From Gimesia maris (lineage in GTDB: Bacteria; Planctomycetota; Planctomycetia; Planctomycetales; Planctomycetaceae): a stretch of 64,000 nt of DNA. Both the position numbers and the translations under genes were made by a program. Shown piece by piece: positions 42,754-52,464 of the stretch (position 1 is its first letter; every line of letters starts with the position of its first letter). Below the pieces are notes generated by a model. It was not told the origin of the DNA. It saw nothing but the letters and a program-made list of their open reading frames with translations, and did no database searches. The stretch covers positions 4,479,001-4,543,000 of the forward strand of contig NZ_CP042910.1 in NCBI RefSeq assembly GCF_008298035.1. Direction: 5' to 3'.

Positions 42754-45700
42754 TTAATGGACGTAGAGAAATTCATTTGAGTTCAGAAGGATATGGCAGA
42801 GATCGACGAAGGCTGCCCGTCGCGGATTGCCGGCTGATGATAACTGGTCTTCATGCGTAATATGATGCTGATGATTCGAGCTGTCCTGGAACATGCCTGG
42901 TACAGGATCGAATTTCCAGTAGCCCAGCGTATCCTTCGTCACGGATTCCTGCGTGAAGAGCAGAGACGGGGCGTCCAGCGCCTTTGAGGAAAAGCGGATG
43001 TCGTCAATCAGACCGTCAAAGTAACTCTGAGAATTACGGACCATACGTCCGAAAGCGATGGGCAGGTTATTATCCTGAACCTGGACAATCCGGTGTTTCT
43101 TGGTAATCCGGCCTAGCTGCTCATCATCATTCGAGAGATCTTTGAGGTAGAAGTCGATTGTGCCTGCCTGTTTACCGGAGACATGAAAACTGACAGCGGC
43201 ATAGTAGGGAGTGTTAAGCTGAATGTGCTGGTCGGAAAAAATGATCTCGTCACCGACTGAGCCGTCGTTTCTTTTACCGAATGTGCGGAAGACAAGCGTT
43301 TGAGGTTTGCGGCGTGAGCCACGGCCCGTCACACCGAATATCCAGCCGGGTTCAGGCACTTTACCGGTCCACTTTGAAGCCAGTGTGCGTACAGCCCCTG
43401 ATTCGTAGATCGATCGGACCTGGAAAAAGACTTCGATCGTGCAGTTTTCCGGTTTCAATTGTTTGTCATCTGCGACGTAAAAGGGAGACGGCTTGTCCGC
43501 TTGAAAAACGACCGACTGTCCAGTGCGGTAAGGCATGGTCGCGGTTTCCAGTTCCTGTAGATCGACGGTGATTTCCTGTTCCGACAGCATCTTTGAGTGA
43601 CGCGCGAGAAACTCTCTGGCGATGGTCAATTCTTCATCGGTGATTGATCTGCCGAAAACGATCTCCCAGGCGCGACGCAATGCCGCTTCTTCTCTTTTTG
43701 CTTCGGGTACTGTTTTTGATTCGTCGAAGGCTCGTTTGGACAGTTGATCGGCGAGTCTCAGCATTTGCTGGCTGTTGAATAGCTGCAGTGATTGAACCGG
43801 CGAGGTTGTCGTGTCGCGTGCAGGCACGCTGACGAAAAAGCGAGGTAAATCAAACACATCCAGCAGCGGATCTCGACTGTTTCGCATTACACGCAAATAG
43901 ATCGACCGTCTGGGGACACTGGCAGCGACACCGGGACCACCTGCCTGTGGATTCAGTTGACCTGTTACAGACAGAATGGAATCGCGGATCTGTTCCGCGT
44001 CGAGCCGGCGGGTATCGGCACACCAGTAATACTTATTCCCCGGATCGAGGGCGGACATCTCGGCTTCCTGTGGATGCCGGGCGGATTGGCGATAGGTGGC
44101 TGAGGTAACAATCAACCGGTGCAGGTTCTTGAATCGCCAGCCATCTTCGAGAAACTGTCGCGTCAGCCAATCGAGTAATTCAGGATGATCGGGCGGTCCT
44201 CCCAGGCGGCCGAAATCGCTGCTGTGCGGTGCCAATCCTTTACCGAAATGATATTGCCAGATACGGTTCACGATCACTCGAGTCGACAGGGGATTGCTTT
44301 CCTGCGTGAGCCACTGGGCAAGTGCACTGCGGCGACTGGTTGTTTCTTCGCTTTGGGAGTTGAAATAATCGCCGGGGGTTTCATCCAGAATTGTCAGAAA
44401 GCCTGGTTTGCATTCAATCCGTTTTTTGGGAATGGTTGTTTTGGGGGCAACGGGACCGATATCCCTGGCCTGTTGCGCAACCGGTAACGGTGCGGGTTTC
44501 AGCTTGTCGAACTTTGCCAGCTTACGTCTTAGCGCGAGGACTTTTTCCTTGTCCTCCGGCTTCAACATTCTGTCGAGCCTGTCGTAATTGTATTCCACCT
44601 GCCTCCAGCCGAGTTTGACCAGTTGACGTTCGCGCGGCGTCCGTTCCTCTTCCGGTTTGTCGATCATGGCCTGGATTTCAGGAGGAAACGACTTGACGAC
44701 TGCTTCGGCTTTCTTGTGATAAGGGATCTGAATTTCTTCGATTTCCTGGCGAATTTCTTTCGTCGCCTGCTCCCAGTCGGCCATTTCGCGATTATACTTC
44801 TCCAGTTGTTTCGCAGAGGCAGCGACCTGATCAGTCTGGATCAGAATCGGTTCAAAGAAAGCGCGTAACTGGAAATAGTCTTTTTGCAGGATGGGGTCAA
44901 ATTTGTGATCATGGCAGCGGGCACACTGCATGCCTACTCCCAGGAAGACATCGCCCACCGTATCGGTCAGTTCGTTCAGCATCAGATTCCACTGACCGGC
45001 GACATCGCGGCTGTTCCATTCATAATTGCCATGCGTGAGGAAGCCGGTTGCGATTTGCGCATCGACATTATCGGGGAACAGTTCATCGCCTGCCAGTTGT
45101 TCCTGAACGAACTGATTATAAGGTTTATCTTCATTCAGCGAGCGGATCACATAATCCCGATAGCGCCACGCATTCGGGCGAAAGCCGTCAGCGCGATAAC
45201 CGTCTGAATCAGCGTATCTGACAACATCAAGCCAGTGACGGGCCCAGCGTTCTCCATAGCGTGGACTGTCAAGCAGTCGCTCTACCAGCCGCTCATAGGC
45301 ATCAGGGCTCTGGTCATTTACGAATTCCTGAACTTCCTCGGGAGTGGGAGGCAGGCCGTGCAGATCAAAATAGACCCGGCGGATCAATGCTTTTCGATCC
45401 GCTTCTGGTGACGGAGCCAGTCCCTGTTGTTTTAATTTTGCAAGAATGAAGCGGTCGACTTCGTTTCTGCCCCAGTCAGAGTTTTCAATTTCCGGGACAA
45501 TCACCTCCTGCAGTGGCTGAATGGCCCACCAGGTGCGATCCTCGTCGGTGAACGCGGGACCGTGTTCTTTACGAACCGGAACAGAATCGTCTGCGCCGGG
45601 CCAGGGCGCCCCCAGAGCGACCCATTTTTCGAGGATCTTGATCTGCTTTTCCTTCAGTTTTCCCGAAGGGGGCATCTCGTAGGATTCGTAGCGCACCGCT

Positions 45701-45969
45701 TCGATGAGCAGGCTTTCGTCTGGTTTTCCGGGAATGATTGATGTACCAGACTCGCCTCCCAGGAGCGTGTGACCGCGCGTGTCGAGACGCAGTGCTCCTT
45801 TCTGTTCCTTCTCACCGTGGCAGGACCAGCAGTGTTCTGAAAGAAGCGGGCGTACTTCCTTTTCAAAAAAAGTCATCACTTCCGGTGACAGATCAGCGGC
45901 ACTGGCCGAGGAAACCGTCAGTAGAGAACAGAAAAGGATACACACAAGGTATTTGAATATGTGAAGCAT
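42754..45969 (-). CDS. Planctomycete cytochrome c / DUF1549 / LamG / DUF1553 protein
   Basis: A 1071-residue exported protein. A signal peptide (YLVCILFCSLLTVSSASAA) is followed by a PSCyt1-type cytochrome domain with haem site CWSCH and axial-ligand region YEMPPSGKL. DUF1549 (~155-365) includes MQCARCHDHKFDP, a second CxxCH haem motif. DUF1553 follows from ~540 (QESNPLSTRVIVNRIWQYHF). A LamG-type concanavalin fold (~845-1010: NCTIEVFFQV, FGRMVRNSQSYFDGLIDDI) interrupts the last part of DUF1553, whose terminal helix (LCHILLNSNEFLYVH) reappears at the very end. Likely a periplasmic redox protein binding polysaccharide. It starts 20 bases after the FecR-like gene. Confidence 0.92.
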   Translation of the reverse strand: MLHIFKYLVCILFCSLLTVSSASAADLSPEVMTFFEKEVRPLLSEHCWSCHGEKEQKGALRLDTRGHTLLGGESGTSIIPGKPDESLLIEAVRYESYEMPPSGKLKEKQIKILEKWVALGAPWPGADDSVPVRKEHGPAFTDEDRTWWAIQPLQEVIVPEIENSDWGRNEVDRFILAKLKQQGLAPSPEADRKALIRRVYFDLHGLPPTPEEVQEFVNDQSPDAYERLVERLLDSPRYGERWARHWLDVVRYADSDGYRADGFRPNAWRYRDYVIRSLNEDKPYNQFVQEQLAGDELFPDNVDAQIATGFLTHGNYEWNSRDVAGQWNLMLNELTDTVGDVFLGVGMQCARCHDHKFDPILQKDYFQLRAFFEPILIQTDQVAASAKQLEKYNREMADWEQATKEIRQEIEEIQIPYHKKAEAVVKSFPPEIQAMIDKPEEERTPRERQLVKLGWRQVEYNYDRLDRMLKPEDKEKVLALRRKLAKFDKLKPAPLPVAQQARDIGPVAPKTTIPKKRIECKPGFLTILDETPGDYFNSQSEETTSRRSALAQWLTQESNPLSTRVIVNRIWQYHFGKGLAPHSSDFGRLGGPPDHPELLDWLTRQFLEDGWRFKNLHRLIVTSATYRQSARHPQEAEMSALDPGNKYYWCADTRRLDAEQIRDSILSVTGQLNPQAGGPGVAASVPRRSIYLRVMRNSRDPLLDVFDLPRFFVSVPARDTTTSPVQSLQLFNSQQMLRLADQLSKRAFDESKTVPEAKREEAALRRAWEIVFGRSITDEELTIAREFLARHSKMLSEQEITVDLQELETATMPYRTGQSVVFQADKPSPFYVADDKQLKPENCTIEVFFQVRSIYESGAVRTLASKWTGKVPEPGWIFGVTGRGSRRKPQTLVFRTFGKRNDGSVGDEIIFSDQHIQLNTPYYAAVSFHVSGKQAGTIDFYLKDLSNDDEQLGRITKKHRIVQVQDNNLPIAFGRMVRNSQSYFDGLIDDIRFSSKALDAPSLLFTQESVTKDTLGYWKFDPVPGMFQDSSNHQHHITHEDQLSSAGNPRRAAFVDLCHILLNSNEFLYVH

Positions 45970-45989
45970 GAATGTTGAGATCTTGCAAA

Positions 45990-47624
45990 TTATTTCACGG
46001 GTGGGAGCCCGACGATGACGACGGGGTCAATACAGTCTTTGTCGTCCTGGGCATCTTGAAGAAAGAGGCCGGTGATCGACCCGCCAGGTGGAATATTCAT
46101 GTCATCCAGATCGATGCCGATGGCAAACATGCGAGAGGGAACTCTATTAATCAATTGAGATCGCCCAAATTTGGGTAGTGGAGTCCCATCCTCGGCAAAA
46201 GCCTGACTCAAGTGAATCAATCGACAACCGGTCATAAACTGCGCATCTGCAGAATAGCCATCAATGTCGTATTTCATGAAAGTTGCTGGATGTGCATTCG
46301 GATGACTGGAATGTGGATACAAATGGAATACATCTCCTTCGAGAGAGTGAGCGATTGACTGAGCATCGAAGATGACAATATCGGGACCGGGTGAATTAAT
46401 AACGGGTTGATCAAAGACAATATTCATACCAGGAGTACCATCTTTTCCTGAAATAAAATCACCCTCAAAATAATCTTTCTGACCGCCGGGATTAATGAAC
46501 CCCGATGCAAACAGGAGATTCATCGAACCAAATCGATTAAATTCATCCGGGGGAGAATTCGCCGGAACGACACCAAAGACATTCGTTTGAGGCCGAAAAT
46601 GATTGATACCAGGCAGAATGAAATCGTCACGGTGATAGGTTCGACTCACTCCCCCACGTTGTACAGTCAAAGACGAAAGTTCTTTTGCCTGCCCCAGCTT
46701 GTCCTGAATTGTCTCATAGGCAATCAGGCGATCAGGGATCGAGGCCACATACGCATCAACTTGTGGTTTCTCGCCCCCCTCCAATATGTGCAAATCAGTA
46801 CCCACATAAGCAGAATCGCCCTTGAACAGTGTGCGTTTTTGAGATTTACTCAGAGGAGTGACTTCGGCCTCACCATCCACGACCGACACACTTGATGCCC
46901 CGTCTTCAGCAACTTCCACGGAAAAACGGGTTCCCAGATCAATCACTTCACTTGTCGGCGTCGTGACTTCAAAGCCTTCGGCCCCCGCTGGTGCATATAC
47001 AGAGCAGTTGCCAAGGTTCACGGCAAGCTTTTCGTTATCGACGACCTGAAACTGTGCCGGTGCGCTGAGAATCACTTCGGCGCCCGAAGCAAAAAGAATC
47101 TTGATCAACCCTTCCTGCAGCATGTAATGCTCTGCGAAGCGGAAACGACTGCCAATCGAAATGGGAGAACTGGAGCCACGCAACACAGTACGATGCCCTG
47201 CAATCAATATCGCTTCGGATAATAATTCGTCGTGATTTTTTCTTCCGGTCGTAGATTCTACCGCTTGCTCTGCAGATTCATTTTCCGCGAATTGTTTTCG
47301 TTGTTCAAAAACCGGGAATGTCAAGAGAACAGTTACCACCAGGCAGGATAAAGCGATTGCCGTGAGCGCCCACCCGCTGAAGGGGAATGAATATTTTCGT
47401 TGTGCGCGAATCACTTTGAGTTCAGGAGCACTGTTGTGAACGCCCCCCAGCTCAATCAGTGACGCATCCAGCCACATGGTTTCCAGGTACAATGCCTGAC
47501 GCTCTGGCTGATTTATCAGCAACGACTCCAGAACTTCCGCATCGGCTTTGTCGAGCGAACCTTCGGCAAGCCGGCTTAATAGTCGTCTAAATTCTTCATC
47601 ATTTTTCTGATTGTTATCAGACAT
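45990..47624 (-). CDS. FecR-domain membrane protein (sigma-factor partner)
   Basis: A 544-residue protein whose start overlaps the sigma gene by eight bases. Residues 1-60 form a helical domain (FRRLLSRLAEGSLDKADAEV) typical of the cytoplasmic anti-sigma-like part. One membrane helix is at ~92-115 (WALTAIALSCLVVTVLLTF). A FecR domain spans ~165-290 (EGLIKILFASGAEVILSAPA, TPTSEVIDLGTRFSVEVAED, VVDGEAEVTP). The remaining ~250 residues are beta-rich with DFILPGINHF and a calcium- or sugar-binding look, of unknown class. It should sense an envelope signal and control the sigma factor. The downstream cytochrome and DUF1501 genes are the presumed output. Confidence 0.86.
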   Translation of the reverse strand: MSDNNQKNDEEFRRLLSRLAEGSLDKADAEVLESLLINQPERQALYLETMWLDASLIELGGVHNSAPELKVIRAQRKYSFPFSGWALTAIALSCLVVTVLLTFPVFEQRKQFAENESAEQAVESTTGRKNHDELLSEAILIAGHRTVLRGSSSPISIGSRFRFAEHYMLQEGLIKILFASGAEVILSAPAQFQVVDNEKLAVNLGNCSVYAPAGAEGFEVTTPTSEVIDLGTRFSVEVAEDGASSVSVVDGEAEVTPLSKSQKRTLFKGDSAYVGTDLHILEGGEKPQVDAYVASIPDRLIAYETIQDKLGQAKELSSLTVQRGGVSRTYHRDDFILPGINHFRPQTNVFGVVPANSPPDEFNRFGSMNLLFASGFINPGGQKDYFEGDFISGKDGTPGMNIVFDQPVINSPGPDIVIFDAQSIAHSLEGDVFHLYPHSSHPNAHPATFMKYDIDGYSADAQFMTGCRLIHLSQAFAEDGTPLPKFGRSQLINRVPSRMFAIGIDLDDMNIPPGGSITGLFLQDAQDDKDCIDPVVIVGLPPVK

Positions 47625-48159
47625 GTTCCACCTCCGCTACGCGTCGCCGCACACAATCTTTCAACTGACTCCGGATTCTGCCAACCCGGTCATAGAGCGC
47701 GTTGATTTTCATCCCGATTTCTTCTGCGACGGCCGAGCACTTCCGTCTTTCCCAGTACACCTGTTGCACCAGCCACAGATCTTTTTGACGCAGTGATTTC
47801 AAACATTTCTCCAGAGACAGCATCTGTGTACTATGATCGTTTTTATGAGTAGACATACATGCAAAGAGCTGTTCGAGAAGCTGCTCTGAGAAATGATGCC
47901 GATCTCGCGATGAGACACGTTGAAAGTTTTTCACTTCGTAAAAAGCGATTCCCATCGCCCATGGGAGAAAATCACAACTCGAATCATACTGGTCAAATTT
48001 TTCCCACATAATCATACTGCAACGCTGGTAAACATCTTCTGCATCAGCGTGATCTGCTAATAATGAATAGATGAAAGCATACAATTGACGACGATGAGCT
48101 GTCAGCAGTTTTGTAAATTGACTTTCCTGATTCTTCTGCTCCGCGAGCTTTTCCAACAC
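47617..48159 (-). CDS. ECF RNA polymerase sigma factor (Rhodopirellula/Verrucomicrobium type)
   Basis: A 180-residue sigma factor. Only non-ATG starts are available; GTG at 48159 is preferred because GGGAG lies seven bases before it (TTG at 48156 with GGAG is equally possible, and the frame opens at a TTG at 48228). Region 2 shows HRRQLYAFIYSLLADHADAE followed by DVYQRCSMIMWEKFDQY. Region 4 shows KDLWLVQQVYWERRKCSAVA then EEIGMKINALYDRVGRIRSQ, the DNA-recognition helix. It is the first gene of an operon with the FecR-like, cytochrome and DUF1501 genes. A conserved upstream element shared with the DUF1559 gene suggests it regulates itself and that gene. Confidence 0.9.
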   Translation of the reverse strand: MLEKLAEQKNQESQFTKLLTAHRRQLYAFIYSLLADHADAEDVYQRCSMIMWEKFDQYDSSCDFLPWAMGIAFYEVKNFQRVSSRDRHHFSEQLLEQLFACMSTHKNDHSTQMLSLEKCLKSLRQKDLWLVQQVYWERRKCSAVAEEIGMKINALYDRVGRIRSQLKDCVRRRVAEVEHV

Positions 48160-48201
48160 AACTCCACTCCCATCCTTATCATGGCAACACGCAGTTATCC
48201 T

Positions 48202-48241
48202 GGTCTCTATAAGTAATCGTACGCCCAATGGATATTACAGG
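48202..48241 (-). promoter_or_regulatory. Candidate ECF-sigma promoter, copy 1 (sigma operon)
   Basis: Read on the minus strand it runs CCTGTAATA, a short gap, then GGGCGTACGATTACTTATA, GACC. About 29 of 39 positions match the element at 50451-50489. It ends 43 bases before the GTG start of the sigma gene, a usual promoter distance. Confidence 0.6.
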
Positions 48242-48527
48242 TTGCGTATTCGAATAATCTACAAAATATTCAATTATTTGTAGTCTCGGAGAGAGACCAG
48301 TCTCGACGAACACCCAGAGACCGTTTGTCCATCGCAACCGATGAAAAGCTGGATGTCATATTTTCGGTGCAGCCAGATGAGCTAAATAAACTGCTGCCCG
48401 CCTGGTTGTGCAGCAGAGATCGAGCTCACTCACTTCCTGCGGGCATCGACGTGCAATCAGAACACTAACGGTGATCGACCTCACAATTTTACAGAGCTGC
48501 GATGATCCCTGTCACTTCAGTTCCCTG

Positions 48528-48956
48528 TCACTTCAGTTCAAACTCAAAATTGTTTTCGCTGTCATTAGCCGTCACCCTGGCTTCCAGACCGCTTTTTGTG
48601 AGGATTCCGTATTTGGAAGGAATGCGTGAAACCGGTACGATCAGCACCTCTCCCTCCTCGCTGACTGCTTTCTTACCGGGAGGCAGTGGTTCGAAGGCTT
48701 CAATGGTGACTCGATGTGGCCCTACGACTGCACCGTCGCGTCCTTGAGTGGAAAGGCTGAATTGCCCAGACTCATCTGTTCTGCCAATAGCAACAGGGCC
48801 TTTCTCCGGAGTGAAAGCAACGCCAGCATCAGCAAGCGGTTTTCCTTCCCAGGTAACTGTTCCTTCCACTGCCGCCACCTGCGGGCCATCGCTCCCGCTA
48901 CAGCCAAACAGTGTATACGCTGAAATGAGTAGCAGGATGCCAGTGAATCTATTCAT
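48528..48956 (-). CDS. Lipoprotein with carboxypeptidase-regulatory/transthyretin-like fold
   Basis: A 142-residue protein with a lipobox signal (ILLLISAYTLFGCSGSDG; lipid-bearing Cys19). The rest is a single beta-sandwich of the type VEGTVTWEGKPLADAGVAF to GQFSLSTQGRDGAVVGPHRV, as in the many small planctomycete lipoproteins annotated as carboxypeptidase regulatory-like. In planctomycetes these genes usually lie next to a DUF1559 gene, as here (255 bases upstream on the same strand). Function is unknown; probably an envelope structural or assembly protein. Confidence 0.85.
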   Translation of the reverse strand: MNRFTGILLLISAYTLFGCSGSDGPQVAAVEGTVTWEGKPLADAGVAFTPEKGPVAIGRTDESGQFSLSTQGRDGAVVGPHRVTIEAFEPLPPGKKAVSEEGEVLIVPVSRIPSKYGILTKSGLEARVTANDSENNFEFELK

Positions 48957-49211
48957 TCGATGCTCCTATTAGATTTTGTTCATAAAGTGCCTGTTTACAA
49001 TAAACGGCGTTCGATAACGCTCTCTTGTTCAGGCCAGGAGATAAGGAAGGCTCAGAGGGAATACCTGTGAGCCATCGATGCAGCCTGATTTCTGGAGAAT
49101 GACTTTGCATCCAGCCGTTGGTCGGTTACAGGTTTCCAACTGAAGTCAGTACGTATTTGACCAGAAACAGAATGTGCAAGTAGCCTTCCCATCCTCACGT
49201 CTCAGACAGGA

Positions 49212-50177
49212 TTAGAATTCGCCGAGAACCGCGCCGTCAGCTCGGTCGCCCAGATGCTGGAACGTGTCGGCATGATCGATGTTTTCGCTGAGGAAACGCA
49301 CGGCACCGTCGACCATCAGGAAGTGGGCTCCCCCCGAGTGCATCGACTTAAACCCAAGAGAGTAGTTCCATTGAGTATGCGCAGTGCATGCAGAGTTTGT
49401 GATGCGTCGGGACGACCCCAACTGATCGCAGGTCGTGAACTCATTGATGGGAGTCAGTGTCATCGTTTCTGCGTTGCAGGTCGACTGGGCGTAGGACCAG
49501 CTACCCCGGTCTGCGTCGAGACATGATGGCAGTGTCTCTCCCACCTGAATCGTATTTGAACTGCCGTCGAGAACATCAGCAATACGAATACTGGCACCAT
49601 TGCGCGAGATCATCCCGGAAATGCCGCCTTTCAAAAGCGTCTTTCCATACAGTGTTGATTTCAACGCGTAAACCTGAAAAGGGCTGCAAGCCGAAGAGCC
49701 GCTGGGTGCTGATTGAGACCCCATGGATCCAGCATAGTTACATTGAGCATATCCGCCCCGTGGTTGATTGTATGGGTCGCTGGGGCAGGTATAGATTGTC
49801 ATGGGAATTTCTCGTACGATTCTGCCGTCGGCAAGCGTGGCCTGTACAGCCGAGGCAGTAGCGCCAGACATGTCGATCTGATTAAACAATGTTGCCTGAT
49901 CGACATAAGGTAAAATTCGAACCTGCCAGCTTACCCTCGGCGGCAAATCGCGATCTCCAGTTCCACCAATGGGAAACATACCATAAGTCTCATGATAGTT
50001 GTGGAGCGCCAGGCCGATCTGCTTCAAGTTATTTTTGCAAGTACTTCGACGTGCCGCTTCACGTGCCTGCTGTACCGCTGGCAAGAGCAATGAAATAAGA
50101 ATCGCGATAATAGCGATCACAACCAGCAACTCAATAAGTGTAAAACCTGACCTTCTCCCATGACTGCGATTCAACAT
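49212..50177 (-). CDS. DUF1559 pilin-like protein
   Basis: A 321-residue protein with a type IV pilin-like N-terminus (RRSGFTLIELLVVIAIIAIL, with cleavage expected after Gly12 and Glu5 of the mature helix). NNLKQIGLALHNYHETYGMF and the C-terminal KSMHSGGAHFLMVDGAVRFL are the standard DUF1559 (SBP_bac_10-like) marks. The H-x-G-G pattern near the end is universal in the family. Planctomycete genomes carry dozens of these pseudopilin-related proteins. Upstream lies a 465-base non-coding stretch containing the second copy of the sigma-type element. A small lipoprotein gene follows on the same strand. Confidence 0.93.
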   Translation of the reverse strand: MLNRSHGRRSGFTLIELLVVIAIIAILISLLLPAVQQAREAARRSTCKNNLKQIGLALHNYHETYGMFPIGGTGDRDLPPRVSWQVRILPYVDQATLFNQIDMSGATASAVQATLADGRIVREIPMTIYTCPSDPYNQPRGGYAQCNYAGSMGSQSAPSGSSACSPFQVYALKSTLYGKTLLKGGISGMISRNGASIRIADVLDGSSNTIQVGETLPSCLDADRGSWSYAQSTCNAETMTLTPINEFTTCDQLGSSRRITNSACTAHTQWNYSLGFKSMHSGGAHFLMVDGAVRFLSENIDHADTFQHLGDRADGAVLGEF

Positions 50178-50450
50178 AACAAAGCCCTTCCTGAAACAAG
50201 ATAATCAATCTGAGGAATAAGAACTGACTACAACAAAAATAGAAATGTGACAGCTTGATCAAGCTGTGATTTTCACAGCCCTGCACACACAGAGATCGTT
50301 GTGACGGTTCGACTCAGCAGCTGGTAGTGCTACTTATTCGATAGTCACAACACAGGTTACTGAATAAGAATTGTTATTTATCACTCCGCGCAGCAGCGAA
50401 CCACTCAATGAGAAAGGTGTAGTCACACGAGAACGAACTCAATGAGATTG

Positions 50451-50489
50451 GGTCATATAAGTAATCGTATACCCGAAGAATTATTCAGG
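50451..50489 (-). promoter_or_regulatory. Candidate ECF-sigma promoter, copy 2 (DUF1559 gene)
   Basis: Minus-strand reading CCTGAATAATTCTTCGGG then TATACGATTACTTATATGACC. The 14-base core TACGATTACTTATA is identical in copy 1. It lies about 275 bases before the DUF1559 start, so a long leader is implied. The rest of 50178-50643 shows no gene. Confidence 0.55.
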
Positions 50490-50643
50490 TCTGTTTTCTA
50501 AAAAAAACACCATTTTCTGATGAATTGAATAAAACATCACAACAGAGAGGCAGGAAACTGGAGGCTTAGTGAATCTCACCGGCTTTCAATTCTGAACTCT
50601 AGAATGCTTCATGGACAATCCCCGTTGATGAAAAAGGAAGCAC

Positions 50644-52008
50644 TCAGATCAGTTCGGCGATAGGTTTGCCATGCGGTAGAATGGGAATCGGTCGCCCCTG
50701 GTGGTCGACGAGAGACTGGGTAAAATCAATACCCAGGTGCTGATAGATGGTAGCCAGCATATCCTGTGGCGTGCAGGGTGAGTGTGTGGGGTACTCTGCT
50801 TTGGAATTGGTGGCACCGACGACCTGTCCCATTTTAAGATTGCCACCAGAGAAGAGTGCCGTGTAAGCCTGAGGCCAGTGGTTACGACCGGTCCCTGAAT
50901 TATTGGATGAGAGTCGGGGCGTGCGGCCGAATTCGCCGACTGCGACCACCATGATTTTTTTCTCCAGGCTTCGTTCATGAATGTCTTCGATAAGAGTTGC
51001 CAGTGCCTGGTCCATATATGGCAGTCGGACTTTCATATACTTCGCGAAATGTCCGGGACGCCCTGCGTTTAAAATGTGATCGTCCCAGTTCGTAAATTCC
51101 TGACCGTTTTTGGGGGTATTGAAGAACAGGGAAACAACGCCACAACCGGATTCCGCGAGTCGGCGGGCCAGCAGGCAGCCCTGTCCCCACATGTTACGGC
51201 CATAGCGGTCACGTAGACTGTCTGGTTCTCGATCAATTTCAAATGAGCTGGCGGCATCGGGGCTGGTAAGCATTTGAAATGCCAGATCACGGAATTTGTC
51301 GTTGCCAGCCAGGTCACCGTTCAGATCCAGGTCGTTCCGCAGACGGTCGATCTGTCTTAATAGCTGCCGACGTTCGACCAGATGCTGGCCATCCAGACCG
51401 GCCTGCAGCTTCAGTGATGGCGGGCGGTAATTTGCAGACGAGGGTTCGGTGGATTCGAAGGGGCCGTGCTGCAGACCGAGATAAGTCGGTTGTACCATAT
51501 AAAATTTTGAGGGAATCGAGACATAGGGAGGCGTCCCCTTGCCTGATAAGCCCCGCACCGCGCTGGTGACGGATCCAAAATCCGGATGTTCGCTTTTTGA
51601 TCCAGACGAAGGATCCAGTTTGGAGGGACGCTTGCCTGACAGCACGATAATCCCACCGTCGCTATGAATTCCCACGTCGTGGTGTAAGGATCGAACCAGC
51701 GAGAATTTATCTGCGATTTTAGCTTGCCGGGGAAAGAGTTCGCAGATATCCATACCCGGGACATTGGTCGCAATCGGGTTGAAGAGAGAACGATAGTCCG
51801 AGGGAGCTTCCGGTTTAAGGTCGTAAGTCTCCAGTTGCGAAGGTCCGCCATGCAGAAACAGGAGGATCACGGAGGTATCCTGCCGCGGCTGACCTGCTTC
51901 ACTACGTAATGCCAGCAGTTGTGAGAGCGATAACCCGCCCAGGCATAAGGAACCAATGCGCATGAATTCCCGACGATTCACCGGTCCGCTGCATGGTTTG
52001 CCCGCCAT
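50644..52008 (-). CDS. DUF1501 protein (sulfatase-like), second in window
   Basis: A 454-residue DUF1501 member with a Tat-like start (VNRREFMRIGSLCLGGLSLS). Family marks: VILLFLHGGPSQLETYDLKP, FSLVRSLHHDVGIHSDGGII, VVAVGEFGRTPRLSSNNSGT and GRNHWPQAYTALFSGGNLKM. Compared with the DUF1501 at 41314 it lacks an adjacent DUF1549/1553 partner and stands alone on the minus strand with 465 bases of non-coding DNA on each side. It is expected to be exported, with an unknown hydrolase-like role. Confidence 0.9.
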   Translation of the reverse strand: MAGKPCSGPVNRREFMRIGSLCLGGLSLSQLLALRSEAGQPRQDTSVILLFLHGGPSQLETYDLKPEAPSDYRSLFNPIATNVPGMDICELFPRQAKIADKFSLVRSLHHDVGIHSDGGIIVLSGKRPSKLDPSSGSKSEHPDFGSVTSAVRGLSGKGTPPYVSIPSKFYMVQPTYLGLQHGPFESTEPSSANYRPPSLKLQAGLDGQHLVERRQLLRQIDRLRNDLDLNGDLAGNDKFRDLAFQMLTSPDAASSFEIDREPDSLRDRYGRNMWGQGCLLARRLAESGCGVVSLFFNTPKNGQEFTNWDDHILNAGRPGHFAKYMKVRLPYMDQALATLIEDIHERSLEKKIMVVAVGEFGRTPRLSSNNSGTGRNHWPQAYTALFSGGNLKMGQVVGATNSKAEYPTHSPCTPQDMLATIYQHLGIDFTQSLVDHQGRPIPILPHGKPIAELI

Positions 52009-52464
52009 ATCGTTTTATCCCGTTCCGAAAACCCCCGGAGGCGTCTCCGCTTGAGCTGAGTGAGTCAATTAATGAAAATCGTTGCACACAGACATTTCCC
52101 AGGTAGCTGGAGCCTGGATCCAGGCCAGGTTTGTAATATTCCTTATTCTAGCAATGCCACTCTCGACAAAGCAATTGCAGTATGAATTTCGCTCGTTATA
52201 TAATCATGATCCCCCTTTTCCGTCTGATGCGACAGAACCCGGTATCCGGCCATGCCATGTTTAGCTTCATTACGTGGGCACTGCTCAGTTTATCCCTCTC
52301 TCTGGGTAGACGAGAAGAGATCATGGAAACGCAGAAGACTTGAGAGTACTATAGACGGATGCCGCCGCTGGTGTGCCAGGATCGGTTCCTACCTGAGGAA
52401 TACAGCGTAACTTCCCGCTCCCACCTCACACGCCATCATTCGATACATTAGAAAGATTACAATC
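52009..52464. other. Divergent intergenic stretch
   Basis: The 456 bases between the divergent DUF1501 and sialidase genes. I see no gene, repeat or clear promoter in it; both promoters presumably lie here. Confidence 0.5.
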
